From contig NZ_VSTH01000079.1 of NCBI RefSeq assembly GCF_008123965.1, positions 1 to 64,000 of the forward strand: a stretch of 64,000 nt of DNA, read 5' to 3'. Source of the DNA: Bradyrhizobium hipponense. Lineage in GTDB: Bacteria > Pseudomonadota > Alphaproteobacteria > Rhizobiales > Xanthobacteraceae. Shown here piece after piece: positions 42,813 to 51,314 of the stretch (position 1 is its first letter; each line of letters opens with the position of its first letter). Position numbers and translations under genes: made by a program. Below the pieces are notes generated by a model. That model did no database searches and was not told the DNA's origin. It worked only from the letters and a program-made list of their open reading frames with translations.

Positions 42813-44171
42813 TCACTCCGCCGCCGTCAGCCGATGCACCTTGCCTTCGATGTCCTTCGGCACCGGGGCCGTCCACGGCGCGCCGCGGCGGCGCTTGACG
42901 TCGACTTCCATCCAGTAGGTCTCCCAGCCCCGCGTCGGGCCGATGCCGTCCATCGTCGCCGGTCCCTGGATTGCGCGCGCGGTGCTCTCGTCGAGATGCA
43001 GCATCGGCTTTTCGCCGGCCATCGCTTTGTCGATCTCCTGCCGCAGCAGGCGGCGGTACAGCACGATCGCCTTGTCGGACTGGCCGAGATGCTCCTTGGT
43101 GCGATCCTGGATCGCGCCCATGGATTCCACCGCCCACTGGTCGTGGACGTTGATGTCGCTGCCCATGCCGGTGTAGGTCGCGGTCTGCTGCTCGTGCGGA
43201 TCGAAGCCGTAATCATTGCCGCGGTTCTTGCGCGATTTGTAGTCGGGAAGCTCGTAGAGCTCGAGCCGCTGGTCACGCATCTTCTGCTTCTCGACCGGTG
43301 CGGAGTAGCTCGTGAAGATCGCGTACCAGTAGCAGTTCTCGTCATCGACCGGCACGTGCCACTGCGTGATCGTCATCTCCGTGCTCATGGGGATGACGAA
43401 ACCGTGCGGGAAGAGCTGGTTGGTCACCCGCACATGGGTACGCTCCTCGTCGATCTCGCGTAGCGCGATCAGCCGCAGGCCGTATTCGGTGTGCTCGACA
43501 TTGATGATCGGGCGGTCGTACTCGCGCAGGATTTTCGTCATCGGCAGGTCGCTGCCGGCGGAGGCGCCGCGGAACTGCTTGCCGTAAGCGGTGGATGTGT
43601 CCTCGTCCTCGAAGAAACGATGCAGATAGGAGGCGTGCGCGGGATCGATGCCGACCTCCAGCGCCTGGAGCCAGTTGCAGGCCATGTGGCCCTTGAACGC
43701 GAAAGTGTGCGTGCCGGGCGCGATGAAACAGTCGATCTCCGGGAATGCCGGCGGCTCACCCTCGCCGAGCCAGGCCCAGAGGATGCCGCTCTTCTCCACC
43801 ACGGGATAGGAGCGCTGCTTGATGTTCTGGCAGAGCTTTGAGTCCTTCGGTTCGGCCGGCGTCTCGATGCACTGCCCGGTCGCGTCGAACAGCCAGCCGT
43901 GGAACGCGCAGCGCAGGCCGCCATGTTCGAGCCTCCCGAAAGCAAGGTCGGCGCCGCGATGCGCGCAGTGCCGGTCGATCAAGCCGTAGCGTCCCGTCTC
44001 GTCGCGGAACAGCACCAGGTTTTCGCCGAGCAGTTTGACGGGGCGGATCGGGCGTGCGCCCTCCAGTTCATCGGCAAGAGCGGCCGGCTGCCAGTAGCTC
44101 CGCATCAGCTTGCCGCACGGGTCCTTCGGCCCGGTGCGGGTGATCAGGTCGTTCTGCTCCTGGCTCATCAT
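42813..44171 (-). CDS. Rieske non-haem iron oxygenase, alpha subunit (phthalate-dioxygenase type)
   Basis: This 452-residue oxygenase has the Rieske centre C69-x-H71 ... C88-x2-H91 (CAH ... CAFH) and the mononuclear iron site D176-x2-H179-x4-H184 in GIDPAHASYLH. Size and motif layout match single-subunit (alpha3) phthalate-4,5-dioxygenase-like enzymes. It hydroxylates or demethylates an aromatic acid or amine using electrons from a separate reductase, which is not encoded nearby. Tandem ATGs (44171, 44168) leave a one-residue ambiguity. It is divergent from the IclR gene with an operator-like palindrome between. Confidence 0.92.
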   Translation of the reverse strand: MMSQEQNDLITRTGPKDPCGKLMRSYWQPAALADELEGARPIRPVKLLGENLVLFRDETGRYGLIDRHCAHRGADLAFGRLEHGGLRCAFHGWLFDATGQCIETPAEPKDSKLCQNIKQRSYPVVEKSGILWAWLGEGEPPAFPEIDCFIAPGTHTFAFKGHMACNWLQALEVGIDPAHASYLHRFFEDEDTSTAYGKQFRGASAGSDLPMTKILREYDRPIINVEHTEYGLRLIALREIDEERTHVRVTNQLFPHGFVIPMSTEMTITQWHVPVDDENCYWYAIFTSYSAPVEKQKMRDQRLELYELPDYKSRKNRGNDYGFDPHEQQTATYTGMGSDINVHDQWAVESMGAIQDRTKEHLGQSDKAIVLYRRLLRQEIDKAMAGEKPMLHLDESTARAIQGPATMDGIGPTRGWETYWMEVDVKRRRGAPWTAPVPKDIEGKVHRLTAAE

Positions 44172-44206
44172 GGCGGTCGCGTCCTTTGCTGGAGGGGCGA
44201 TTGTTG

Positions 44207-44231
44207 TTCGCCTATTGAACGAATGGGCGAA
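44207..44231. promoter_or_regulatory. probable IclR operator between Rieske and IclR genes
   Basis: TTCGCCTATT (44207-44216) and AATGGGCGAA (44222-44231) are inverted arms matching at 9 of 10 positions around GAACG. The site lies about 36 bases upstream of the Rieske start and 57 before the IclR start. Confidence 0.65.
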
Positions 44232-44287
44232 TTATGACATGCCTTGATGCGGCAGCAAGCACTATTTTGCAGGAATGGCCCGACACC

Positions 44288-45073
44288 ATGCCCAAGCTGA
44301 AGCGGAGCGAGAGCGACGAGCGCGCGACGGATTTCGTCGAAAGCCTCGATCGCGGCCTGCGCCTGCTGCAATGTTTTGGCGCGACCCCGGGCCCAATGAC
44401 GCTGAGCGATCTCGCCCGCGCAGCTGAGCTGCCGCGCGCCACGACCCGGCGAATCCTGTTCACGCTTGCACGCAGTGGCTTCGTTGCGAGCGACGGCAAA
44501 CTGTTCTCGCTGACGCCGCATGTGCTGACGCTCGCGGCGTCCTACCTGCGGTCCAATCAGCTCGTCGCCGTGCTTCAGCCGGTGCTCGATCGCGTCGCGA
44601 CCGCAGCGCAGGAAATCTCTTCGCTCGCGGTGCTCGATGGCGACGACGTCGTGTTCATCGCCCGCGGCGGTCCGGCGCGCGTCTTTTCAAGCGGACTCGA
44701 AATTGGCTACCGGCTCCCGGCCTTCTGCACCTCTGTTGGCCGCGCCATGCTCGGACAACTCGGTGATGCCGAACTTGCCGAGCGCCTGAAGACGATGAAG
44801 CGCGAAGCGTTGACGCCGCAGACGGTGACCGATCCCAAGGTCTTGCTCGCGCGCATTGCAGCAGACCGCGCCCAGGGCTATTCGCTGGTCGACCGCGAGG
44901 CCGAGCCGCATTTCCGCTCGATCTCCGTTCCCGTCCGCCGCTACGATGATGTCATCGTCGCCGCCATCAACATGGGCGCCCATGTCGACCGCGTGCCGGC
45001 GCGGGAACTGGTCGACCGGTTCCTACCCCTGCTGGGCGAAGGCGCGGAATCGGTGCGCTCGCAGCTGCTGTAG
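44288..45073 (+). CDS. IclR-family regulator (PcaR/PobR type)
   Basis: This 261-residue protein starts MPKLKRSESDERATDFVESL and continues into the PcaR-type LDRGLRLLQCF and winged helix LPRATTRRILFTLARSGF; the C-terminal GAF-like effector domain includes GYRLPAFCTSVGRAMLGQL and the DREAEPHFRSISVPVR loop. A start at 44234 would add 18 residues but would begin right beside the palindrome at 44207-44231. The PcaR/PobR subfamily usually activates aromatic catabolic genes with a ring-derived acid as effector; here the Rieske/GS-like operon is the clear target. Confidence 0.9.
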   Translation: MPKLKRSESDERATDFVESLDRGLRLLQCFGATPGPMTLSDLARAAELPRATTRRILFTLARSGFVASDGKLFSLTPHVLTLAASYLRSNQLVAVLQPVLDRVATAAQEISSLAVLDGDDVVFIARGGPARVFSSGLEIGYRLPAFCTSVGRAMLGQLGDAELAERLKTMKREALTPQTVTDPKVLLARIAADRAQGYSLVDREAEPHFRSISVPVRRYDDVIVAAINMGAHVDRVPARELVDRFLPLLGEGAESVRSQLL

Positions 45074-45145
45074 CTACAGCACGCTTTCGCTCTTTCCGCA
45101 TTTCGCGCTATGATGTGTGGGTCACAAGAGAACAGGGAGTATGCC

Positions 45146-45478
45146 ATGCAACACACCATGGTTCCCAGTGATCGTGTGGAGCATGTCGCCGTCTACGGGC
45201 GCGACGGTACCAAGCTCGGCACGATTGAGCGGCTGATGCTCGACAAGGTGAGCGGAATGGTCGGCTATGCCGTGATCAAGACCGGCGGCCTGCTCGGCAC
45301 CCGTCACCACTATCCGGTGCAATGGAACGCGCTGAAATACGATCCAGCACGCCAGGCATTCCAGGTTGAGCTGACGCTGGACGAACTCAGCCACGGCCCA
45401 TGCGAGTTCGATGGCGACGCGTTCGACTGGGGCGATCGCTCGCGGCCCTACCCGCATCCGCATTACTGGTCGGTCTAG
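45146..45478 (+). CDS. PRC-barrel domain protein, 110 aa
   Basis: This 110-residue protein shows the PRC-barrel pattern VEHVAVYGRDGTKLGTIERLMLDKVSG and YAVIKTGGLLGTRHHYPVQWNAL. The C-terminus is rich in D, H and P (RSRPYPHPHYWSV). GGGAG precedes ATG 45146 by six bases; an upstream in-frame ATG at 45110 is less good. The fold occurs in RimM and photosynthetic reaction-centre H subunits, and in many small rhizobial stress proteins. The role is unknown. It is convergent with the haemoglobin gene. Confidence 0.85.
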   Translation: MQHTMVPSDRVEHVAVYGRDGTKLGTIERLMLDKVSGMVGYAVIKTGGLLGTRHHYPVQWNALKYDPARQAFQVELTLDELSHGPCEFDGDAFDWGDRSRPYPHPHYWSV

Positions 45479-45554
45479 CCGCGTCGGGAGTCTTGTAGCC
45501 CGGGTAAGCGAAGCAATTCCCGGGAACGCCATGCGTTGGCCTTGATCGACGCTC

Positions 45555-45950
45555 TCACGGCCGGTTGCGCATCCAGTCGGCGAGACCCGACAGCGCCCGA
45601 TCGAGGTCGTGCCGCGCGGCCGCATCGGCCACCGTTTCCTCGAGCGCCCCGCGCATGCAGAGCATCCATGCATCGCGTTCGGCATCGCCGATGGCAAAAC
45701 CGATGTGGCGTTGGCGCAGCCGCGGATGGCCCTTCTCGACGGAGTAGAGTTTTGGGCCGCCGGTCCATTCGGTGAGATAGCGCTTCAGCACGTCCTTGAT
45801 CGCGCCGAGATCGGCCGCGTGCATGGCACGAATGGTCCGCGCCTCCGCAAGCGTATCCATCCGATCATAAAAGCGCTCGACCAGCCGATCGATCGTGGCA
45901 CTGCCGCCGATCCGCTCGAACGTGGAGATTGCGACGTCGCTATCGGTCAT
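45555..45950 (-). CDS. group II truncated haemoglobin (TrHbO-like)
   Basis: This 131-residue globin has the group II features: proximal-helix block GHPRLRQRHIGF (candidate proximal H75), the invariant tryptophan at the G helix (W95 in ERDAWMLCM) and the B-helix LVERFYDRM with its phenylalanine-tyrosine pair. It binds O2 with high affinity and may deliver it or detoxify NO or peroxide. It is 12 bases downstream of boxR on the same strand, so it is probably expressed with the benzoyl-CoA genes, whose oxygenase BoxB needs O2. Confidence 0.92.
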   Translation of the reverse strand: MTDSDVAISTFERIGGSATIDRLVERFYDRMDTLAEARTIRAMHAADLGAIKDVLKRYLTEWTGGPKLYSVEKGHPRLRQRHIGFAIGDAERDAWMLCMRGALEETVADAAARHDLDRALSGLADWMRNRP

Positions 45951-45962
45951 TCCGCGTCCCGG

Positions 45963-46871
45963 CTACAGCGCCACGCTGCGCAGCCCAAAACTGCGTGCTT
46001 CGTTCTGAAGCACCGGCCGCACCGCGTCGATCAACCGTGCGGCGGCGGCGTCGACGGAAAGCCCCGCGGTATCCACCACCGCGGTGGCGCGCGCATACAG
46101 CGGCTCGCGGCTGCGCAGAATGTTACGCAACTCCGCCATCGCGGAACGATCATCCGCCATCGGGCGAAGGTCGCCCTGACGGCGCACGCGGGCCATGTGC
46201 TCCTCGGGCTCGGCCTTCAGCCAGATCGTGTAGAACGACGACAGGATCTGGTCGAAGGTGAGCGGCTCCGAGACGATGCCGCCGCCGGTGGCGAGCACCA
46301 TCAGCTCGTTGCGCGCGAGCAACTGCTGCAGCGCCGCCTGCTCCATGCGGCGAAAGCCTTCCTGGCCGTACAGCGCGATGATCTCGGCGACCGAGAGCCC
46401 GTTCTGCTGCTCGACCTCCTTGTTGAGCTCGACAAAGCTCCAGCCGACCTTCTTCGCCAGAATCTTGCCCAGCGTGGATTTGCCGGCGCCGCGCAGGCCG
46501 ATCAGCGCGATGCCGCAGAATGGCGCGCGCCGCGGCGCGGATGCGCTGCCGCCGGCGAGCAGGTCCTTGGCCTGGGCGATCTGGCCCGGCGTCGCCTTGC
46601 GCAGCAAGTCGCGAAACATCTGCCAGTCCGGCGTCGGATCGGCCGATGGAAGCAGATCTTCCAGATGCGCGCCCATCGCGTCCGAGACGCGGCGCAAGAG
46701 CACGATGGAGACATTGCCCTTGCCGCTTTCGAGCTGGGCGATATAGCGCTCCGAAATACCTGAAACCTTGGCGAGCACTTTTCGCGACATGCCGCGCAGT
46801 GCGCGCATGGTGCGCACGCGCTGGCCGAGCTGTTCGAGGAAGCGGGATTCGGCGTCGGGACTGTCGGTCAT
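45963..46871 (-). CDS. boxR: BoxR/BzdR-type repressor (HTH plus shikimate-kinase-like domain)
   Basis: This 302-residue regulator has an N-terminal XRE helix-turn-helix (LGQRVRTMRALRGMSRKVLA ... ISERYIAQLESGKGNVS, residues about 15-75), a short linker, and a C-terminal domain homologous to shikimate kinase with an intact P-loop (GLRGAGKS, about residue 130) and LATGGGIV. BzdR and BoxR of Azoarcus bind benzoyl-CoA through this kinase-like domain and repress the benzoate genes. It is divergent from the benzoate-CoA ligase, and TGC-type inverted repeats lie in the shared region. Confidence 0.93.
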   Translation of the reverse strand: MTDSPDAESRFLEQLGQRVRTMRALRGMSRKVLAKVSGISERYIAQLESGKGNVSIVLLRRVSDAMGAHLEDLLPSADPTPDWQMFRDLLRKATPGQIAQAKDLLAGGSASAPRRAPFCGIALIGLRGAGKSTLGKILAKKVGWSFVELNKEVEQQNGLSVAEIIALYGQEGFRRMEQAALQQLLARNELMVLATGGGIVSEPLTFDQILSSFYTIWLKAEPEEHMARVRRQGDLRPMADDRSAMAELRNILRSREPLYARATAVVDTAGLSVDAAAARLIDAVRPVLQNEARSFGLRSVAL

Positions 46872-46921
46872 GGACTACAGATCATGGGCCTTCTTGAGCG
46901 GGTGTCCTGCGGCGCATTTCA

Positions 46922-46962
46922 ATGAAACATAATGCGTGATAGCATTGACAGCAAGCCAATGC
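46922..46962. promoter_or_regulatory. BoxR operator region, boxR/benzoate-CoA-ligase promoter
   Basis: Inverted repeat AATGC-N6-GCATT (46931-46946) and GCATTG-N9-CAATGC (46942-46962) overlap a TTGACA (46945-46950) that may be a -35 element. The stretch ATGAAACATAATGC (46922-46935) recurs upstream of boxC at 49508 as ATGAAACAAAATGC, marking a common regulator site. Confidence 0.65.
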
Positions 46963-47007
46963 GGTGTCTTTCTATGAATTATAATTCTAAAATCGGGGGA
47001 GAAGTCC

Positions 47008-48549
47008 GTGAGCGAGGGATCCTATAATGCGGTGACCTGGCTGCTCGACCGTAACGTCGAGGAGGGCCGCGGCACCAAGCTGGCCTTCGACGACACCGTC
47101 TCTCGCCTGACTTATGGCGAGCTCCAGCAACAGACCCGCCGCGCCGCCAACATGCTGCGCCGTCTCGGCGTCCGCCGCGAGGAACGTGTGGCGATGATCA
47201 TGCTGGACACGGTCGACTTTCCAATCGTGTTTCTGGGCGCGATCCGCGCCGGCATCGTACCGGTGCCGCTCAATACGCTGCTGACCGCCGATCAATATGC
47301 CTACATCCTCGCCGACTGCCGCGCGCGCGTGCTGTTCGTCTCGGAGGCGCTCTATCCCGTCATCAAGGACGTCGTCGGCCGGATGCCGGATCTCGAGCAT
47401 GTCGTGGTGTCCGGCGCCAAGGTCAACGGCCACAAGCAGCTCAAAGAGGAGCTGGCACGCGAGAACGATCAATTCACGACCGCTGCGACGCATGCCGACG
47501 AGCCGGCGTTCTGGCTGTACTCATCAGGCTCGACCGGCATGCCCAAGGGCGTGCGTCACCTGCATTCAAACCTGCAAGCCACCGCCGAAACCTACGCCAA
47601 ACAGGTGCTCGGCATTCGCGAGAGCGACGTTTGTCTCTCCGCGGCGAAGCTGTTCTTCGCCTACGGCCTCGGCAATGCCCTCACTTTCCCGATGTCGGTC
47701 GGCGCCAGCGTGGTGCTGAATAGCGAGCGGCCTACGCCGGCGCGGATGTTCGACCTGATGAACCGCTACAATCCCTCGATCTTCTACGGCGTGCCGACGC
47801 TGTTTGCAGCGATGCTCAACGACGAGACGACGAAGGCGGAGCGCGGTGGCAACGCACTGCGCATCTGCACCTCGGCCGGCGAGGCGCTGCCGGAATCCGT
47901 CGGCAACAGTTGGAAGGCGCGCTTCAACGTCGACATTCTGGATGGTGTCGGCTCGACCGAGCTGTTGCACATCTTCCTGTCGAATGCTCCCGGCGACATC
48001 AAATATGGCTCGTCCGGCAAGCCGGTGCCGGGTTATGCGGTGCGGCTCGTCAACGAGGCCGGCCAGGACGTCGCCGACGGCGAGGTCGGGGAGTTGCTGG
48101 TCGATGCGCCCTCCGCGGGCGAAGGCTACTGGAACCAGCGCCACAAGAGCCGCCGCACGTTTGAAGGCCCGTGGACCCGCACCGGCGACAAATACATCCG
48201 CGACGCCGAGGGCCGCTACACCTTCTGCGGCCGCGCCGACGACATGTTCAAGGTTTCCGGCATCTGGGTCTCGCCCTTCGAGGTCGAGAGCGCACTGATC
48301 ACGCATCCGGCCGTGCTGGAGGCGGCGGTCGTGCCCGAAGCGGATCCGGAAGGCCTGCTGAAGCCGAAGGCCTTCGTCGTGCTGCGCCCCGGCGCGACGA
48401 CGACCGGCCTGCAGGAGGTGCTGAAGGATCACGTCAAGCAGAAGATCGGCCCCTGGAAATATCCGCGCTGGATCGACGTGGTGGACTCGCTGCCGAAGAC
48501 CGCGACGGGGAAGATCCAGCGGTTCAAGCTGCGGGACGGCGCGAATTGA
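47008..48549 (+). CDS. bclA: benzoate-CoA ligase
   Basis: This 513-residue ANL ligase matches benzoate-CoA ligases: YSSGSTGMPKGVRH, VCLSAAKLFFAYGLGNAL, the ILDGVGSTELLHIFLSN core and hinge GRADDMFKVSGIWVSPFEVE, with the catalytic lysine in KTATGKIQRFKL. It forms benzoyl-CoA from benzoate, ATP and CoA, the first step of the box pathway. The start is GTG 47008 with a strong GGGGGAGAAG site. It is divergent from boxR and followed by an alpha/beta hydrolase, boxC and boxB. Confidence 0.93.
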   Translation: MSEGSYNAVTWLLDRNVEEGRGTKLAFDDTVSRLTYGELQQQTRRAANMLRRLGVRREERVAMIMLDTVDFPIVFLGAIRAGIVPVPLNTLLTADQYAYILADCRARVLFVSEALYPVIKDVVGRMPDLEHVVVSGAKVNGHKQLKEELARENDQFTTAATHADEPAFWLYSSGSTGMPKGVRHLHSNLQATAETYAKQVLGIRESDVCLSAAKLFFAYGLGNALTFPMSVGASVVLNSERPTPARMFDLMNRYNPSIFYGVPTLFAAMLNDETTKAERGGNALRICTSAGEALPESVGNSWKARFNVDILDGVGSTELLHIFLSNAPGDIKYGSSGKPVPGYAVRLVNEAGQDVADGEVGELLVDAPSAGEGYWNQRHKSRRTFEGPWTRTGDKYIRDAEGRYTFCGRADDMFKVSGIWVSPFEVESALITHPAVLEAAVVPEADPEGLLKPKAFVVLRPGATTTGLQEVLKDHVKQKIGPWKYPRWIDVVDSLPKTATGKIQRFKLRDGAN

Positions 48550-48601
48550 GCGTGCGCATGTCGAGGGTGACTGACACTGCTGCGGCAAGCCCACCTGCGC
48601 T

Positions 48602-48624
48602 CCCTCCCCCACAAGGGGGGAGGG
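48602..48624. repeat. short hairpin repeat between bclA and the hydrolase gene
   Basis: CCCTCCCCC-ACAA-GGGGGGAGGG is a near-perfect hairpin of the kind also seen at 13-35. There are only 129 bases between the genes, so it lies inside a likely transcript and could affect mRNA stability. Confidence 0.7.
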
Positions 48625-48678
48625 ACGACGGAGTGCGTCGAAGCGCCTCCTGCCCGTTGCGCGAAGAAGAGTGACAGC

Positions 48679-49497
48679 ATGACCAACATCACCTCTACCG
48701 GCTTCCTCAGCATCGGGAGCGCCAGCCTTGAGTATAAATGGCTGGCGCCGCAAACCGCCGACGCTCCGACCATCGTCATGCTGCATGAAGGGCTCGGTTC
48801 GGTCGGTCTGTGGGGTGACTTCCCCGAAAAGCTGCAGCAGGCGACCGGCGCCGGCATCTTCGCCTATTCGCGCGCGGGTTATGGCCAGTCGAGCCCGGTG
48901 AGCCTGCCGCGGCCGCTCGATTACATGCAGCGCGAGGCGCTGGACGTGCTGCCGAAGTTGCTCGATGCGATCGGCTTCAAGCGCGGCCTGCTACTCGGCC
49001 ATTCCGATGGTGCCTCGATCGCTACGATCTATGCCGGCGCGCACCAGGATCATCGCCTCCAGGGCGTCGTGCTGATGGCGCCGCATTTCATCGTCGAGGA
49101 CATCTCGGTGAAGTCGATTGCGGACATCAAGACCGCCTATGAGACCACGGAGCTGAAAACAAAGCTCGGGCGCTGGCACAAGGACGTCGACAACGCCTTC
49201 TACGGCTGGAACGGCGCCTGGCTCGATCCCAAATTTCGCGACTGGGACATCTCCGAGTATCTCGCCTACATCCGTGTCCCTGTTCTGGTCCTGCAAGGCG
49301 TGGACGATCAATATGGGACGCTGCGCCAGGCCGAGATCGCGCAGCAAGAATGTTATTGTCCGGTAGAACTGAAAGTCATTTCAGGCGCGGAGCATTCCCC
49401 CCATCGTGAAGCACCTGGGCTGACGCTTGTCGCGATTGAGCAATTTGCCAAAGCGGCCCTGCGCGACGATCAGGGACTTCAAGGCCGCGCCGCCTGA
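48679..49497 (+). CDS. alpha/beta-fold hydrolase of the box cluster
   Basis: This 272-residue alpha/beta hydrolase has the oxyanion segment HEGLGSVGLWGDF, nucleophile elbow GHSDGAS, acid in VLQGVDDQYGT and histidine in GAEHSPHRE. Similar proteins are recurrent members of box operons; a thioesterase role releasing CoA from dead-end benzoyl-CoA derivatives has been suggested, but the substrate is not established to my knowledge. No signal peptide is seen. It sits between the ligase and boxC on the same strand. Confidence 0.88.
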   Translation: MTNITSTGFLSIGSASLEYKWLAPQTADAPTIVMLHEGLGSVGLWGDFPEKLQQATGAGIFAYSRAGYGQSSPVSLPRPLDYMQREALDVLPKLLDAIGFKRGLLLGHSDGASIATIYAGAHQDHRLQGVVLMAPHFIVEDISVKSIADIKTAYETTELKTKLGRWHKDVDNAFYGWNGAWLDPKFRDWDISEYLAYIRVPVLVLQGVDDQYGTLRQAEIAQQECYCPVELKVISGAEHSPHREAPGLTLVAIEQFAKAALRDDQGLQGRAA

Positions 49498-49507
49498 AGT
49501 CCTCCAC

Positions 49508-49576
49508 ATGAAACAAAATGCATGTTAAATGCATTTGAGCACTGGACGGGCCCATAAAGATGCATTATTGTGCATC
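49508..49576. promoter_or_regulatory. BoxR operator pair upstream of boxC
   Basis: AAATGCA-N7-TGCATTT (49516-49536) and GATGCA-TTATTG-TGCATC (49559-49576) are perfect inverted repeats built on TGCA, the core recognised by BzdR/BoxR. The second has the TGCA-N6-TGCA spacing. The leading ATGAAACAAAATGC matches the site in front of benzoate-CoA ligase. Confidence 0.75.
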
Positions 49577-49613
49577 TAACGCCAAAACTCATAATCAAGC
49601 TCAAGGGTGGCCC

Positions 49614-51302
49614 ATGGCCGGGGAAGATCGGCGCCTCGCAGGCGGCGCGACATTCATCGATTTCCAGACCGAACCGTCGCGCTACCGGCACTGGAAGCTC
49701 GCGGTCGACGGCGACGTCGCGACCCTGACCATGGACGTCGACGAGAATGGCGGCCTGTTCGAGGGCTATCTGCTCAAGCTCAATTCCTACGATCTCGGCG
49801 TCGACATCGAGCTTGCGGACGCGGTCCAGCGGCTGCGCTTCGAGCATCCCGAGGTGAAGGTGGTGGTGATGCGCTCGGCCAAGAACCGTGTGTTCTGCGC
49901 CGGCGCCAACATCCGCATGCTCGCCGGCTCCACCCACGCCCACAAGGTCAATTTCTGCAAGTTCACCAACGAGACCCGCAACGGCATGGAAGACTCCTCG
50001 GAGAACTCCGGCCAGCGCTTCATCACGGTGGTAAACGGCTCGGCGGCCGGCGGCGGCTACGAGCTTGCGCTCGCCACGGACCACATCATCCTTGCCGATG
50101 ACGGCGCGTCTGCGGTGGCGCTGCCGGAAGTGCCGCTGCTCGCGGTGCTGCCGGGCACTGGCGGGCTCACGCGCGTCGTCGACAAGCGCAAGGTGCGCCG
50201 CGACCATGCCGACTACTTCTGCACCATCGAGGAAGGCGTGAAAGGCAAGCGCGCCGTGCAATGGCGTCTCGTCGACGAGATCGCGCCGAATTCGAAACTC
50301 GAGAGCAGGATCGCCGAGCGCGCCAGGGAATTTGCGGCGGCCTCGAAGCGCAACGGCAGCGGCAAGGGCGTTGCGCTGACGCCGCTCAGGCGTCTCATCG
50401 ACGAGACCAGCCTGCGCTACGGCTTCGTCACCGTCGATATCGACCGTGCCGCGCGCATCGCCACCATCTCGATCAAGGCGCCCGAGGCGTCGCCGCCTAC
50501 CGACATCGACGGCATGCTGGCGCAGGGCGCTTCGTTCTGGCCGCTGCAGGTCGCACGCGAGCTCGACGACGCGATCCTGCATCTGCGCATCAACGAGCTC
50601 GAGATCGCCATGCTAGTGTTCAAGAGCCATGGCGACCGCGCCCATGTGCTGGCCTCCGACGCCTTCCTCGAAGCCAACAAGGCGCACTGGCTGGTCAACG
50701 AGATCCGCCATTACTGGAAGCGCGTGTTCAAGCGCATCGACGTCACCTCGCGCACGCTGGTGACGCTGGTCGAGCCCGGCTCCTGCTTTGCCGGCACACT
50801 GGCCGAGCTCGTCTTCGCCGCCGACCGCTCTTACATGCTGATCGGCACGCGCCAAGGCGACAACCGGCCGCCGCCGTCGATCGAGCTTTCGTCCATGAAC
50901 TTTGGCTCCTATCCGATGAGCCATGGTTTGACCCGGCTGCAGTCGCGCTTCCAGGCCGACCCGTCCGATCTGGAGCGCGCGGAAGCCACCGTCGGCACCA
51001 GCCTCGACGCCGAGGAGGCCGAGGAACTCGGCCTCGTCACCTTCGCGCTCGACGATATCGATTGGGACGACGAGGTCCGCGTCTTCCTCGAGGAGCGCGC
51101 CAGCTTCTCGCCGGACAGCCTCACCGGCATGGAAGCCAGCCTGCGCTTCGTCGGCCCCGAGACGATGGAGTCAAAAATCTTCTCGCGCCTGACCGCGTGG
51201 CAGAACTGGATTTTCCAGCGTCCCAACGCCGTCGGCGAAGAAGGCGCGCTGCGCCGCTACGGCAGCGGCCAGAAGCCGAAATTCGATATGACACGGGTGT
51301 AA
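49614..51302 (+). CDS. boxC: benzoyl-CoA-dihydrodiol lyase (2,3-epoxybenzoyl-CoA dihydrolase) BoxC
   Basis: This 562-residue protein has two crotonase-like halves with the long spacing typical of BoxC. The first holds the oxyanion-hole segments VVMRSAKNRVFCAGANIRML and NGSAAGGGYELALATDH, the second VEPGSCFAGTLAELVFAADR. It hydrolytically opens 2,3-epoxybenzoyl-CoA to 3,4-dehydroadipyl-CoA semialdehyde and formate. ATG 49614 (MAGEDRRLAGG) is chosen; the frame from 49560 begins within the operator palindrome. It has its own promoter region with two TGCA palindromes and precedes boxB. Confidence 0.93.
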   Translation: MAGEDRRLAGGATFIDFQTEPSRYRHWKLAVDGDVATLTMDVDENGGLFEGYLLKLNSYDLGVDIELADAVQRLRFEHPEVKVVVMRSAKNRVFCAGANIRMLAGSTHAHKVNFCKFTNETRNGMEDSSENSGQRFITVVNGSAAGGGYELALATDHIILADDGASAVALPEVPLLAVLPGTGGLTRVVDKRKVRRDHADYFCTIEEGVKGKRAVQWRLVDEIAPNSKLESRIAERAREFAAASKRNGSGKGVALTPLRRLIDETSLRYGFVTVDIDRAARIATISIKAPEASPPTDIDGMLAQGASFWPLQVARELDDAILHLRINELEIAMLVFKSHGDRAHVLASDAFLEANKAHWLVNEIRHYWKRVFKRIDVTSRTLVTLVEPGSCFAGTLAELVFAADRSYMLIGTRQGDNRPPPSIELSSMNFGSYPMSHGLTRLQSRFQADPSDLERAEATVGTSLDAEEAEELGLVTFALDDIDWDDEVRVFLEERASFSPDSLTGMEASLRFVGPETMESKIFSRLTAWQNWIFQRPNAVGEEGALRRYGSGQKPKFDMTRV

Positions 51303-51314
51303 CGACATTTTCTG

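Noticed and set aside
41105-42898. 597-residue plus-strand open frame
   Set aside because: It is antisense to the glutamine-synthetase-like gene and runs through a palindromic repeat; composition is not protein-like.
46980-46985. TATAAT as -10 box with TTGACA at 46945
   Set aside because: The spacing of 29 bases is too long for a sigma-70 promoter, so the two were not called together; TTGACA is kept only as a possible -35.
47566-48786. 406-residue minus-strand frame over the benzoate-CoA ligase
   Set aside because: It is the reverse-strand shadow of a well-supported ligase gene, without a ribosome-binding site or motif.
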